NCBI RefSeq assembly: GCF_035046505.1
Contig: NC_089826.1
Location: 7,234,254 to 7,298,253 of the forward strand
Direction of reading: 5' to 3'
Origin: Tiliqua scincoides
Taxonomy: Eukaryota; Chordata; Lepidosauria; Squamata; Scincidae
DNA: 64,000 nt
Shown here: positions 46,801 through 57,095 of the stretch, piece by piece
How the letters are laid out: every line of letters begins with the position of its first letter
Position numbering within the stretch: the stretch's first letter is position 1
Position numbers and translations under genes: made by a program
The notes under the pieces: model-generated
What the model was told of the DNA's origin: nothing
Database searches by the model: none
The model's input: only the letters and a program-made list of their open reading frames with translations

Positions 46801-49800
46801 TAAGCTGATATGCTTTATTTTCCGTCACGGCCATCAACTTTCATTTCTTACCTCAGGGGTTGCTCGGAGATAAATAATGCCATTCAGTTCAAGACTTGAT
46901 CCAAACTGCTGATTCATCCAGTTGTGCCAGTCTTGATAAATAGTCCACTCCGTTTCATTCATACAGTCAGATTCATATAAATTAGATGCAAAAATGTACC
47001 TACCAAAAAAACAAGGAATTCAAGTTCAATATCATTCTGTACCCTTCCTGAAACATATACATATTCAGCAGGACTGGAAAGGATGGTGAGAGAAGAGAAT
47101 AATTGATTATGATTACTGTTTTACTGTTTGATAGTATCTAATTTGTTGGGAACCACCATGGATCCTGTGGGAGAAGCGTGGTATAGAAGCACTTAAAAAT
47201 ATTACACACACAACACTTAGGGTTGGTCACAGAACTAAACAGCTTACCTGTTGAATTGAAAAGCATCTTGAGTACTGGAATAACAGAAGGGTAGATTAGG
47301 AAAAGCAGCAATTTAAAGATATTAAATTTTGCGAGCTAAAGTTGGTGGGAGGAGGTAGTTCAGCAGATGCCCAACAGTAAAGGAATGACTAAAGTCCAGA
47401 AAGGGAAAGCATTTTCAAGGCAGAAAACAGCGGGATTCTCTCCTAGTGCTGCTTTCTCCTTGAAAGCATATTTGTGGACTCACCTTGACCAATGTGTAAG
47501 GAAGCAGGGCAGCATCACAATTGGGAAGAGGGGACAAATTTTAGCTAGAGAGAACCCAGCGCTCAGGGATAAAGGAAGTGCCATTTTTGCTACAAGACCT
47601 TTATGTTTGGAAGGTGACTGGGATAAAATTGTTAGTAAATAAACTACAATTTCTCTCTTAGGTTAGTGCTTTTTTTATGGTCTATGATACACAACCATCT
47701 TATTCCTAATTAGCTTATAAATTGCACCTCCCAGAAGAGCAGTTATACCTACAAAGGTTAGCTATTACTCACTGATGTACTTTTCTGCTTCTCCAAAGCA
47801 ATAATGGTCAGCAGCTCCCAGATTCTACCATAATGGCTTAAAAGAACCCTAGATACATACGTAGATACAAATATATCAGCCTATGCTACACTCAGCAGAG
47901 CAACAGAACTGTTCTGCACGAACTGAGACTGAAGACATCAGTGTGGTAAATAAAGACACATCTGCTTCAATTCATACCAACTTCTGAAAAGATATATCAT
48001 TCTCTCAAGTAGCCCTTTTCAGTATCAAGAACTCAGTTCAGCAACACTGAAATGGACATAACAAGCAAACGTGTAGAGGAAAGAATGCGCAAAACATTCA
48101 TACCTGTCACTGTAAACAGATCTTTCAAAGAAGACAACAGGGTCTTCAGCCTCTTTGAGCTTCCCATCAAGAGATTTGAGTTGGGCCCGAATTCTGCTCA
48201 GACAGGCATAGGTCTGGAAAGTGAAGGACCACCTCTCAGGCTTTTCATACATCATCTGGAGCAAATTGCCACCACTCTTCTGTGAGGTTGTCAGCTCCTG
48301 TTTACAAAAAAACAAGCAAGACACACTTTGTTAAAGGCACCTTTATTTACAACGACTGCAACCTGTAAATTTTCCAAGATTGTTCCAATATCTGAACAGA
48401 GTTGCTTCGTTAGCTGCATTTCAGTGTGCCAAATGCTCTGACAACAGTGAAACCACAAAGGCAGAAAATCTGCTTTGTGGAAGCAATGGATATTTACTAC
48501 CCACCTACTTACCACCTTGCCAGTATATACATCCTCATACATGTATGAATACTAATTAGAAATTCTGCCAAAGATGCAAAATAGTATATTTACTAAAATG
48601 TATATGCAGAAAGACCTTTAGGAAGAAAGACTTGCACAGCAGTCAGCCCAGTAAAGGAATATTGGATACTATATCTGTTGACAACATTTAGGCAGAAGTT
48701 GGCTACTTCTAGAATCTTTCTTCACTATGAGTTGACACATACACTTCTGAACAATGTTCTGACATGAATGAGTCCCAGATTCATATGCTTCCCCCACCTT
48801 GTGCACTTGATTCACTAATTTCCAAGTTCTCCGCAAACCACAGTTTGCTGTTATTTCTGAAATGGAGAACTATGGTTTACACCTGCATTCCAAACCAGAA
48901 CTGGAAACCACATTCAAATTATGATTTGGTGTTATATGTGAACTGAATCTTTCTGTTTAAGTCAAGAGTGAAACCTTGGAGCATTTCAAAGCTCTCTGTA
49001 GGATTTTCTTGTAATCCTCCCCAAAACAAGTACACACTCTCCTACACACACACACTGGAAATATACCACCGAAAATTTCTCTCTCTGCATTGGACACAGA
49101 TGCCCCACCTAGAAAGGGACAGAGAAGGCCCTACTCTAGCAATATTTTCTTCAAGGATACAGAAACAAGAATACATAAACAGTACATATATTTGCTCCTC
49201 TCGCATTACATTCACAGAGGAAGGGAAATGAGGGAAATGACATCAATATAAAATGTGTTAGAGCAGGGGTGCTCACACTTTTTTGGCTCGAGAGCTACTT
49301 TGAAACCCAGCAAGGCCTGGAGATCTACCAGAGTTTTTTTTACAATGTTCGCGCCATCATAACATTTATGTGTACAATGTATGTTGGTGTACCTTGAGCC
49401 CCACTGAGTATAACAGGACTTACTCCTGACTAGACATGCCTAGGATTAGGCTGTGAGGCTGCAATCCTAGCCACTTACCTGGGAGTAAGCCTCATTGAGT
49501 ACAATGGGCCTTACTCCCGGCGTTTCCTCCCAGAGGCACCTGAAGGGGGGGGGTCGGCACTCCGCAATCTACTCATTTTGCCTCGCGATCTACCGGTAGA
49601 TTGCCTATTGAGCACCCCTGTGTTAGAGAATACTAGCAATAAAGTGCAACAATTAAAGAGTAAAAAGACTTAAAATATCCCAGAAAGTTGGCTTAACTGA
49701 AATACTTTCAGCCTAAGAAGTTTTAAAAACAAACACACACATAACTGGTCTTCAGGAGACTTCCCCTCAAGGAGCTAACAATCTAACTGAACAGAGATTG

Positions 49801-52800
49801 CCAAACTGTTGAGTGCACCTCTTTTAATCCTTCAGTTTGAGAATTCCAATTCAAGTTCAGTGGACCTCACCCATGCCATCTGTTGCGTTTGAGGCAATTC
49901 AGTAACAGCTGTTGGCCCAATGCCTGAAAGCAGTTGGCAACATGTCCTCTAAGTACACAAAAGAGAAAAAAACCCAATACTGATACTTAGGGTTTTGTTT
50001 TTTTTAACCACAGGCCAGCCACCTTGAGCACAAGAAAGCTGAATAATAAATGTTTCTGATGAGATGAAGGGGAGGAAGAATCGTATTTCTGCCTGAAGAA
50101 GTTAAGCTTTACCTTCTCATTCCATGAGACTTCAATATTGTTGAACTTGAATAAAAAGTCACTGTATGCTTTATAAACCAGTACAGGAAATATAATCGCA
50201 AATATATTTATAAATCACTTATAAATTATAAATGATTTATAAATAATTATAAATTATAAATTAATTTATATATTATAAATAATATATTTATAAATCACTA
50301 TAATCCCAAAATTAAATATTGTGGGCAATTGCTACATGACAACAGTGAAGTGGTAGCGTTCATTCCAAAACAGAATGAACCAATTATAGATTAGACCAAT
50401 GTTTCTGAAACTGTATTCCTAGGACCCCTGGGGCTCCCTGAGACACCTTTAGGGGTTCACAAGTATACCAACTGCTCAGTACTGCACCATTCCACACTTG
50501 CACTGGCACTCTGGGGCTCCTCGATACTTCCCACATATGAAGGCCCCATAGCCCTGCTTTTCTCCCTCAGACTGGCATGATAGGTACTGCAAACAGGAAG
50601 TGCTTTGCGATTGCTCTGTCTGAAGATTCTAAACAATGAGGAGCCCTGTGGAGGGCTGCGCAGGGCTCCTCGCACCTCCTGGAGTCTGCTGCAGTCCTAA
50701 CTCGGTGGAAAGTGGAAGCATCCCCCCCTCGCCTCTCCCCTTCACACAGTGGGGGAGCAGGCAGCACGTCACCCCCCCAGCTGCTGTGTGATGTGTCTGA
50801 AATAGCTCTGACCCTCAGTGACCTCAGAGATAAGTTGAGGAGGTGATTTATTGGAAGAAATTTCTCTCCTTATAGGCGAGTATCTATGGTAGCTTGCCTC
50901 ACCACTCAACCCATTAATAATGTTATTACTAAACTAAATAATAACAACCTTTACTTTGCACTGCAGGAATTGAATGTTAGTGACCTCAAAATAGAGCTTC
51001 TTTCAATTGCTGCATTAGATTCATCAGATACGGGGATTTCAAAACCTGAAGCTGTACAAAAATTGAAAACAGTTTAAGCTTTTGGGATAGGGTGTTTTGA
51101 ACAATCTAACAGAGAGGTCACTGAGACCCAGGATGGTGCAGTAGTTCTGGTGTTGGACTAATCCTAGAAGATTCAGGTTCTAATCCCTGCCCAGCCAATA
51201 AGTTTCCTGGGTAACCTTGGGCCAGTCACCATCTCTCGGCCTCACCTGCCTCATAGGAATGTTGTGAGGACAAAAGGAGGGGAGGAACCATGTACACCAC
51301 CCTGAGCTCCTCAGAGGCAAGGCAGTATAAAAATATGAAAAACAAACAAAACAACTGTAACACTAAGATGTAACAGTTCGTCTTTTCACCCCATTGCACC
51401 TGAGCCTTGCATCCCAAGGGGTCCATTTCCTCCTTTCTTTGATCATATAAAAATCACATTTCCTCATACCTCACAATCATCTTGGCAATTCTGAACATTG
51501 CACCATCTTGCTACAGGCTCTGGAACAACTTCCCACTCCTCTCTGGCTTGCTTGAGAATATTCACAAAGGTAGACTTCCCTGCAGCTGTGAAGGGGAGAA
51601 ATCTATTCGTCACACTGTAAAATTCTGGCAGGGATGTTTGCTAGAAATTGCTAAGGGACAGTTTGAGAGAAGGTTATACTGATGGGACAACAGCTGCAAT
51701 TAAATATACACTTCTAATTAAGAAATAAGAAAAAGGTTACTAAACAAATGTCTGTTTTATCTGCAATATTTACAGTCGACTTTTCAATTTAAAATAAAAT
51801 TTCCAATGCAGATAGTAAGCGTCCCAATACTATTCTGCAGCTTCTTCCCAAAATATTATGACCATGATTGTACAAACTGAGAAAAGCAACATTAAGTACA
51901 CTGTACTTTGTTTTAAAATAACACTGCCCACTGGCTTCTTTTTAACTTAATTATTGTACAGCACATAGGTAACACTACCCCAGTTTCACACCTATGAGCC
52001 TGCCTCTCCCATGTCTTTACTTTAGCTCACCATTGTAAAGTCATTGCAGGAACAGACATGCCCAAGTCTATAATTCACTTGACAAACAGGAAATGCTGCA
52101 TTAGCATTTATAATAATAACTATAGGTTTCTTTCTGAAGATACAGAAGGCCAAAAAGAGACAGGAAAGTGAAGAGCACCCATGTGTGAATGCAACAAGGG
52201 AGGGCAAGGCTCAAAAAACTATAGCACATCCCTGCAAAGCAGATCAATGACTCTGGCAGCTATTTTAATAATAAGCAAATAACAGAATCTTAATAAACTT
52301 TAAAATAAATATTTAAAAATGTATTATATTTCTTCAAGTTTAGCTTTAAGGGCAAATATGGCGTCATTTCAGACACATATTCCCCCCACATCTTAAAGAG
52401 CACACCCCAAGCTACTGCATCAGTCTTTTCCTCCTGCACTTTATATTCCCTTGCACCCCACGTTATAAACTTGAATACTGCATAATCACTTACAGGGGAT
52501 TGACACAGACAGCTGAGGCAAGCTGCTACAACTGCAATAGCTATTTCAAAAACCATCTAGTTCTGAGGAAGAGACAGACCAGCCTATCATATAGCCTCTT
52601 TTCAGAGCACAATATTTAAAAAATTGGGGCTTTAATACTTTCTTTGCATGTGTACATAAGAAGAGCCCCACTAGATCAGGCCAAAGGCTCATGTGGTCCA
52701 GCTTCCTGTATCTCATAGTTGCCCACCAGATCCTCAGGATGAGCACAACAAGAGACCTGCATCCTCTTGCCACTCCCTTGCACCTGGCATTCAGAGATTG

Positions 52801-53836
52801 GCTACCTCTAAAACCCTGACATTGGATATAGTCATGGCTTGTAACCTGTGAGGGCTTTCATAAATCAGCCCAATACACTTTTAAAGTCATCTGGGCCAGG
52901 CGCCACACCACATCCTGTGGCAAGCAGTTTCACAGACTAATTACACACTGGGTAAATTAATATTTATTTTTGTCTGTTCTAATTCTCTCGCCATTCCTTT
53001 TATGCAATTGCACTATTAAAACTGGTGCTTCCCATTTCATTTTTTTCTTTTCTTTTCTTAAAGATGAGCAACTATGCCATCCCAGTTCCAACAGAGATTA
53101 TTCTTGACCCACTTTCTCTCTATGGAACTCCTTGCTGCAGGATGTCGTGATGGTGTCTGGCCTAGCTGCCTTTAAAAGGGGATTGGACAGATTTCTGGAG
53201 GAAAAGTCCATCACATCTTTCAAGCCATGATGTGTATGTGCAACCTCCTGATATCAGAAGTAGGCTACCTCAGAAGGCCAAATGCAAGGGAGGGCACCAG
53301 GATGCAAGTCTCCTGTTGCCTTGTGTTCTCTGAGGCATCTGGTGGGCCACAGTGAGATACAGGAAGCTGGACTAGATGGCCTTTGGCCAGTCCAGCAGGC
53401 TCTTCTGAGGTTCTTATGCATGCAATTAGCCCACGGAACCCCTTGCCACAGGAAGCTGGACTAGATGAGCCCTGCCTGATCCAGCAGGGCTCTGTTCTTA
53501 TGCATGTAATTAGCCTGTGGAACTCCTTGCCACAGGGAGCTGGACTGAATGGCATGATCCAGCAGGGCTCTCCTTATGTCCTTATGTATGTAACTAATAT
53601 GTGGAACTCCTTGCCACAGAAAGCTAGATAGGCTGGGCCTTTGGTCTGATCCAGCAGGGCTCTTCTTATGCTCTCATGCATGTATAGCCTGTGGAACTCC
53701 TTGCCACAGGGAACAGGACTAGATGAGCCCTCGGCCTGACCCAGCAGCGCCCCCTCAGCCACCCACCTATGTTGCCTTCGATGGCGACCTTCTTGATGCT
53801 GCTCCCGGCCCGGCTCCGCTTGGGTGGGGTTGCCAT
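43812..53836 (-). CDS. DCK: Deoxycytidine kinase, complete, seven coding exons
   Basis: DCK phosphorylates deoxycytidine, deoxyadenosine and deoxyguanosine with ATP or UTP, the rate-limiting step of nucleoside salvage; it acts as a homodimer in cytosol and nucleus. Coding exons: 53767-53836, 51470-51585, 48104-48297, 46852-46999, 44868-44983, 44287-44386, 43812-43838. The sum is 771 bp and 256 residues (human 260: about seven fewer near the N-terminus, three more near the C-terminus). All introns are GT-AG and the phase is kept. The P-loop is GNIAAGKS (residues 21-28). The catalytic/specificity block [11 protein letters not shown] holds Glu120, Arg121 and Asp126, equal to human Glu127, Arg128 and Asp133. 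The SQ site matching human Ser74 is Ser67. N-terminal PPKRSR resembles the human nuclear signal. No disruption was seen. Neighbour MOB1B lies upstream in the same orientation. Confidence 0.97.
44287..44386 (-). CDS. DCK: DCK coding exon 6
   Basis: Acceptor TTTTACAG. Encodes [20 protein letters not shown], then [13 protein letters not shown]. The NKDKHEN stretch is where this protein is about three residues longer than human. Donor GTAAAGCT. Confidence 0.96.
44868..44983 (-). CDS. DCK: DCK coding exon 5
   Basis: Acceptor TTTCTAG. Encodes [20 protein letters not shown] (the lid region with its arginines), then [18 protein letters not shown]. It ends two bases into an Arg codon; donor GTAATTTT. 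Confidence 0.96.
45215..45428 (-). repeat. MIR-like SINE in DCK intron 4
   Basis: On the minus strand: TAACTAGATGATGTAATGGT (tRNA-like head), GGGTTTCAAATCCCCACTTG, and the CTCACAGAGTGGTTATGAGG core. The orientation is the same as the gene. Confidence 0.65.
46852..46999 (-). CDS. DCK: DCK coding exon 4
   Basis: Acceptor TTGGTAG. Encodes [20 protein letters not shown], then [20 protein letters not shown] and IIYLRATPE. Donor GTAAGAAA. Confidence 0.96.
48104..48297 (-). CDS. DCK: DCK coding exon 3
   Basis: Acceptor TTGTAAACAG, then [40 protein letters not shown] and on to [10 protein letters not shown], split inside the Arg codon. It carries the SQ phosphosite and the ERS motif. Donor GTATGAAT. 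Confidence 0.97.
49264..49620. mobile_element. hAT MITE in DCK intron 2, perfect 8-bp target duplication
   Basis: Ends CAGGGGTGCTCACACTTTTT and CTATTGAGCACCCCTG. TGTTAGAG flanks it at 49256-49263 and 49621-49628. The interior holds a palindromic squamate module (about 49390-49515) with CCTAGGATTAGGCTGTGAGG and GCTGCAATCCTAGCCACTTA. Far from any splice site. Confidence 0.94.
50201..50305. repeat. AT-rich minisatellite-like stretch in DCK intron 2
   Basis: Repeating ATTTATAAAT, ATTATAAATTATAAAT and TATATTATAAATA words for about 100 bp, with strong self-complementarity. Confidence 0.8.
51128..51348 (+). repeat. MIR-like SINE in DCK intron 2
   Basis: GGATGGTGCAGTAGTTCTGG, TTCAGGTTCTAATCCCTGCC, then TAACCTTGGGCCAGTCACCA and CATAGGAATGTTGTGAGGAC follow the MIR layout closely. 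It is antisense to DCK and ends about 120 bp from exon 2 on its 3' (donor) side. Confidence 0.82.
51470..51585 (-). CDS. DCK: DCK coding exon 2
   Basis: Acceptor TTCACAG, then CTGCAGGGAAGTC completes the P-loop ([13 protein letters not shown]). It continues [15 protein letters not shown], where the Glu of PEP is the human Glu53 base, and ends at DDCE before GTATGAGG. Confidence 0.96.
52655..52985 (-). mobile_element. CR1 LINE 3' end in DCK intron 1
   Basis: CATAAGAAGAGCCCCACTAG at its 3' end and CATCCTGTGGCAAGCAGTTT in the WNSLP region. Frames broken. Confidence 0.8.
53125..53418 (+). mobile_element. CR1 LINE 3' end in DCK intron 1
   Basis: TATGGAACTCCTTGCTGCAG, GGGATTGGACAGATTTCTGG and the 3'UTR to GAGGTTCTTATG. 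It leads straight into the tandem array at 53419, for which it is the likely source. Confidence 0.85.
53419..53750 (+). repeat. Four-unit tandem array of an internally deleted CR1 tail
   Basis: Units 53419-53502, 53503-53586, 53587-53678 and 53679-53750 (84, 84, 92 and about 72 bp). Each starts CATGTAATTAGCC-like, goes on with TGTGGAACTCCTTGCCACAG, jumps to GAAGCTGGACTAGATGAGCC and ends CAGCAGGGCTCT...CTTATG. The middle of the CR1 tail is missing in every unit. The array ends about 15 bp before the GT of the DCK exon 1 donor, inside intron 1. Confidence 0.92.
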
Positions 53837-54300
53837 GGAGACCACCGGCGCCGGTCCCTCCAAGGTGACTGCTCGAGACGGCTCCCCTTCCTCCGGCGCG
53901 CGCATTCGAAAGTGGCGCGCGACGACGCGAGCGCGGGGTGCAGCGGGATTGGCTGTGGCGCGCGGTGACGCAACGACGGGAGCCACGCCCACCGGCGGCT
54001 CCTCCCCCTCCCTCGGTGCCGGCTTCAGTTCCAATCTGATCCTCGCACCTGCATCCGCACTCGACCTTACGGGTGCCCGAGAAGGTCAAACATCCCTCGG
54101 AAAAACGCGAATCTCCCAAACGTTGCTTCGGCTTGCGTGAACGGAAAGCCGACGGCAGCGCTCGCCTGAGAGGAGCCGGCGCCGGCTTCAGCGGCAGAGG
54201 GGAGCTTAACCGCACATCGCGCTACGGATCGGAAGAGGCAGGGGAAACTTGCAGAGCTGCGAGCGCATCGATTGCTCACTGTGCCTGTGGAATTAATTAG
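53760..54300 (-). promoter_or_regulatory. DCK: CpG-rich DCK promoter and 5' leader
   Basis: GC- and CpG-dense around exon 1, unlike its surroundings. In the sense of DCK there is AGCCAATCCCG (CCAAT box at 53948-53952, about 112 bp before the ATG), TTGCGTCACC (ATF/CRE-like, 53965-53975) and GGGCGTGGCT (GC box near 53983-53991). No TATA box was seen, as is normal for housekeeping genes. The transcription start cannot be placed. The minus frame open across the region (53574-54215) reflects the base composition. Confidence 0.75.
53767..53836 (-). CDS. DCK: DCK coding exon 1
   Basis: ATG at 53836 opens [20 protein letters not shown] and GNI, ending with the first base of an Ala codon. The donor is ATAG/GTGGGT. 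The start was chosen because MATPPKRS is the known vertebrate N-terminus. An in-frame ATG lies 23 codons upstream at 53905 without an intervening stop. Neither ATG has a purine at -3; the chosen one has G at +4. Confidence 0.95.
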
Positions 54301-54382
54301 TGCTGCACTCTGCACATGCTCAGGGCACCTCACCCCTCAACACTGTTTTTTTGTAAAGCAAGACAGCAGCACTCTATGATGA

Positions 54383-54852
54383 CAGCTGTTCTCAAACCTT
54401 TCTGCACTATCAAACACCCACTTTTTAGAGTGGCATTCTGTGGGGACTCACTGGGAATGACGTCATGAACTTGGAAGTGACGTCACGGCTGGAAGTGACA
54501 TCATCAGTTCTGGCTTCGAACCTAAGCCACGGTTAGCCAAGTGCCCCATTGCACAGTGTGCTTGTGCTTTTGCTCTGCGTAGTCAGAGCCCAACAATTCC
54601 AGCTCGGAAGTCAAAGCAGAACCCAGACTTGGGTACTTCTGCAACCACACAGCCCAGTGTCCCATCTCCCCACCTATTCAGGACAAAACCCCAGGCCTCT
54701 GCCCCACCAGGAGTCCACTCTGCCCAGCAGCTCTGTAACCTGGATTTTCAGCGTTGCATTTTCAATGACGGCTGAGCTAGGTGATAAGCAATCTTTCTGA
54801 AAAGGGCATGGCTCCTGGCCCACCTAATGGGTCCCAATCCACAGAAACGCTG
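54383..54852. mobile_element. hAT MITE, diverged member of the CAGTGGTTCTC family
   Basis: CAGCTGTTCTCAAACCTTTC at the left and CCCAATCCACAGAAACGCTG at the right. The interior AATGACGTCATGAACTTGGA, AGTGACGTCACGG and AGTGACATCATCA matches the family. About 80 bp from the CpG island. Confidence 0.7.
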
Positions 54853-54870
54853 GACTAGAGTATATGTTTG

Positions 54871-55066
54871 TTAGGTGCAATCCTAACCCCTTATGTCAGT
54901 GCTGGAGAGCACTGACATAAGGGCAATGCAGCTCTGAGGTAAGGAACAAACATTCCCTTACTTTGAGGAGGCCTCCATGAGTGACACCCAACTGCAGGAT
55001 CCAGCACATGTCCCACTGGCACTGCTAGAAAGCACTGACATAAGGGGTTAGGATTGCGCCCTTAGG
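54871..55066. mobile_element. Hairpin MITE, GCAATCCTAACC termini
   Basis: GGTGCAATCCTAACCCCTTA to TGTCAGTGCT at the left is inverted at the right as AGCACTGACATAAGGGGTTA to GGATTGCGCC. A second copy of the arm lies inside, so CCCTTATGTCAGTGCT (54888-54903) and its exact complement (54908-54923) form a 16-bp stem with a GGAG loop. Confidence 0.8.
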
Positions 55067-55070
55067 CTGT

Positions 55071-55130
55071 CATCCTATCCACACTTACCTGGGAGTAAGC
55101 CCCATTGACTATAATGGAACTTACATGCAT
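55071..55130. repeat. Squamate palindromic repeat fragment
   Basis: GGCTGTCATCCTATCCACAC, TTACCTGGGAGTAAGCCCCA, TTGACTATAATGGAACTTAC. It directly abuts the hairpin MITE. Confidence 0.72.
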
Positions 55131-55967
55131 AGGGGTGCGCTGCAGAGTTATGCAGAAAGATGGCATCAAAATGCACAAGTAAATAAAGTTCCCCTATATG
55201 GAGTCAGGCCACAAAGCTTGGCAGCAGCTCTGGGGTCTTCCCCAGCCCTCCCTGGAGAGGCCTTGGCTTCAGCCAGTACGTGCTGGGCCACAGAGCCACA
55301 TCCTTCCCTCTGAATCAGCCTGGCCACTAAGGTCAGCTGTTGAAGCCCTTTTGCTGACACTGCCAAGGCAGAGGGTGCTTTTTGTTTGGTTTTGTAAAGC
55401 TACACCAGAAAAGGCTCATTACCCCACAATGTCATCAGCACTTCAGAACCTGCAGCTTCAGGATATTGGTAAGACAGGCTGTACACTTGATCCATGAGCA
55501 GGCATTTTTTGTTGTTGCCAGTTCTAGGGGATGACAGACTGTTCCATGATTCTTCAAGGCATGGTTTTTGTGCTGGGACCCTGAAATTGGAATGAGAAAC
55601 CCAGCGTGCCAGGGGCTGCTGAGCTTCCCCTTTTCTGTCCTTTCCCCACTACTTTCCAGCCACAGAGGAAAGGGTAAGTGCTGAACTGCAGCCAGTGGTT
55701 CTCCCTGCACGGGTGCTGCGCCCCCCTCCAGCTACGCCACCGCATTCCAGTTCTTCCAGGAGGACAGATTAGGAGTCATTGCTTGTCTTTTCCTTGGCAG
55801 GCTGATGCCATCTCCAGGGTACTGACCCAGGTCCTTCTGAGGCCTTCCAGGCCTACCCAAAGTCAGCCAACAGCCTGACACTCAGCACGTGTCTCCAGGC
55901 ACCTCCAGGCTCCTCCCTTTGCTTGCTCACTGCAGGGAGCAGGAGTCAGGGCCTGGTGGTTTGGCCA
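55131..55967. other. Spacer between DCK and MOB1B, nothing recognised
   Basis: Moderately GC-rich, with overlapping short frames on both strands. No family or exon support. Confidence 0.4.
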
Positions 55968-56022
55968 GAATCATGCTAAGCAGGCACGGTCCTGGTTGAA
56001 TTTTGGATGGGAGACCGCAAGC
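55968..56022 (+). repeat. Degraded 5S-like fragment
   Basis: AGAATCATGCTAAGCAGGCA, then CGGTCCTGGTTGAATTTTGG, then ATGGGAGACCGCAAG parallels the 5S internal promoter region found in the SINEs at 12482 and 23307. Only about 55 bp. Confidence 0.6.
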
Positions 56023-56071
56023 GGATGAAGCTGTCATGACTCAACAGAGCCAAAAGGAGTCGCTGTTGGCA

Positions 56072-56410
56072 GCTTGGCTGTGGCAACCTCCGATTGGCTG
56101 CTTGGGCAGAGAGGGGCGACGCTGTCTCTGAGGTCAGCGGAGAGCTCAATCGGGCTGGCGATTGGCGGAGGCGGCTGTCACAGCCTCCGATTGGCTACTT
56201 GGGCAGAGGGGCGGGCCTGAAGTGTCGGTGGGCGCCGCCTAGAGGAGCAGATGGAGGAGCGTCCGGAAGAGGGACCTGCTCCCGCCCAAAGGAGCCATCC
56301 CGGCTGGTGATTGGTGGGAGTCGGCTGTCGCTGCTTCCGACTGGCTGCCTAGGCAGAGGGGCGTGCCTCTGAGGCGAGAGAGCGCGCGTTCAACCGCCTC
56401 AAGTGGCCGT
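56072..56410 (+). promoter_or_regulatory. GC-rich repeated block with clustered CCAAT and GC boxes
   Basis: Four ATTGG words (56093, 56161, 56190, 56310) and GC-box-like AGAGGGGCGGGCCT and AGAGGGGCGTGCCT. A core of about 60 bp, GATTGGCGGAGGCGGCTGTC through GGCAGAGGGGCG, is repeated (56160-56216 and 56309-56366), with a partial copy before it (56072-56117). It looks like a promoter or an orphan CpG island, but no gene start is visible beside it. Confidence 0.5.
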
Positions 56411-56589
56411 TGACGGCCTCAACTGTCAGCAGGCGTGGCCTAGGACGGTCAGAATGAACAGTCTCCCTCGACTAGGCCCCTCCACTATGTGGGCGGGGCT
56501 CATTCTGACACCCTCGTAGGGGCGTAGCCGCAGGGGGGGGGCAAAGCAGCTGCCCTGCAGCCATGACAGCGCTTGTTCCCAGAGTCTTG

Positions 56590-57095
56590 TACCAGCCATC
56601 CTGGCCACACTTACAGCAGAGTAAGTCACATTGACTACAAGAGGACTTACCTCTGAGTGCAATCCTATGCATGTCTACTCAGAAGTCAGTCCAGTTATAG
56701 TCAATGGGGATTACTCCCAGGTAAATGTGGATGGAGTAAGCCCCACTGACTACAAGAGGACTTACCTCTGAGTAGGCACACCCAGGATGGGCTCTAGGGC
56801 TGCCATCCTGGCCACACTTACAACAGAGTAAGTTGACTGTGATAGGACTTACTTCTGTGACTGTGATAGGACTTACTGTGACCCACTGACTGTGATAGGA
56901 CTTACTTCTGACTAGACATGCCTAGGATGGGGCTCTGAGGCTGCTATCCTATCCACACTTACCTGGTAGCAAGTCCTACTGACTATAAGAGGCTTTATTT
57001 CTGAGTAGGCATTCAGAGGATGGGGCTCCAAGACTGCCGTCCTAGTCACACTTACCCAGGAGTAAGCCCCATTGACTATAAGGGGACTTCTGAAG
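56590..57095. repeat. Tandem cluster of the squamate palindromic repeat
   Basis: At least five units of roughly 100-130 bp, each built of (A/G)CCATCCTGGCCACACTTAC, GAGTAAG(T/C)C, ATTGACTA-AAG(A/G)GGACTTAC, CTCTGAGTAG and CCTAGGATGGGGCTC. The piece TGACTGTGATAGGACTTACT is itself triplicated at about 56836-56910. Confidence 0.85.

Noticed and set aside
50401-50560. Possible hAT terminus (TTTCTGAAACTGTATTCC)
   Set aside because: No inverted partner or target duplication could be found within 600 bp.
53419-53750. CRISPR-like regular repeats
   Set aside because: Units are contiguous with no unique spacers, are recognisably CR1-derived, and lie in a vertebrate gene.
53574-54215. 213-codon minus-strand frame across the DCK promoter
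   Set aside because: It runs through the DCK donor into the CR1 array and is rich in Arg, Gly and Ala as GC-rich DNA would give. No domain is present.
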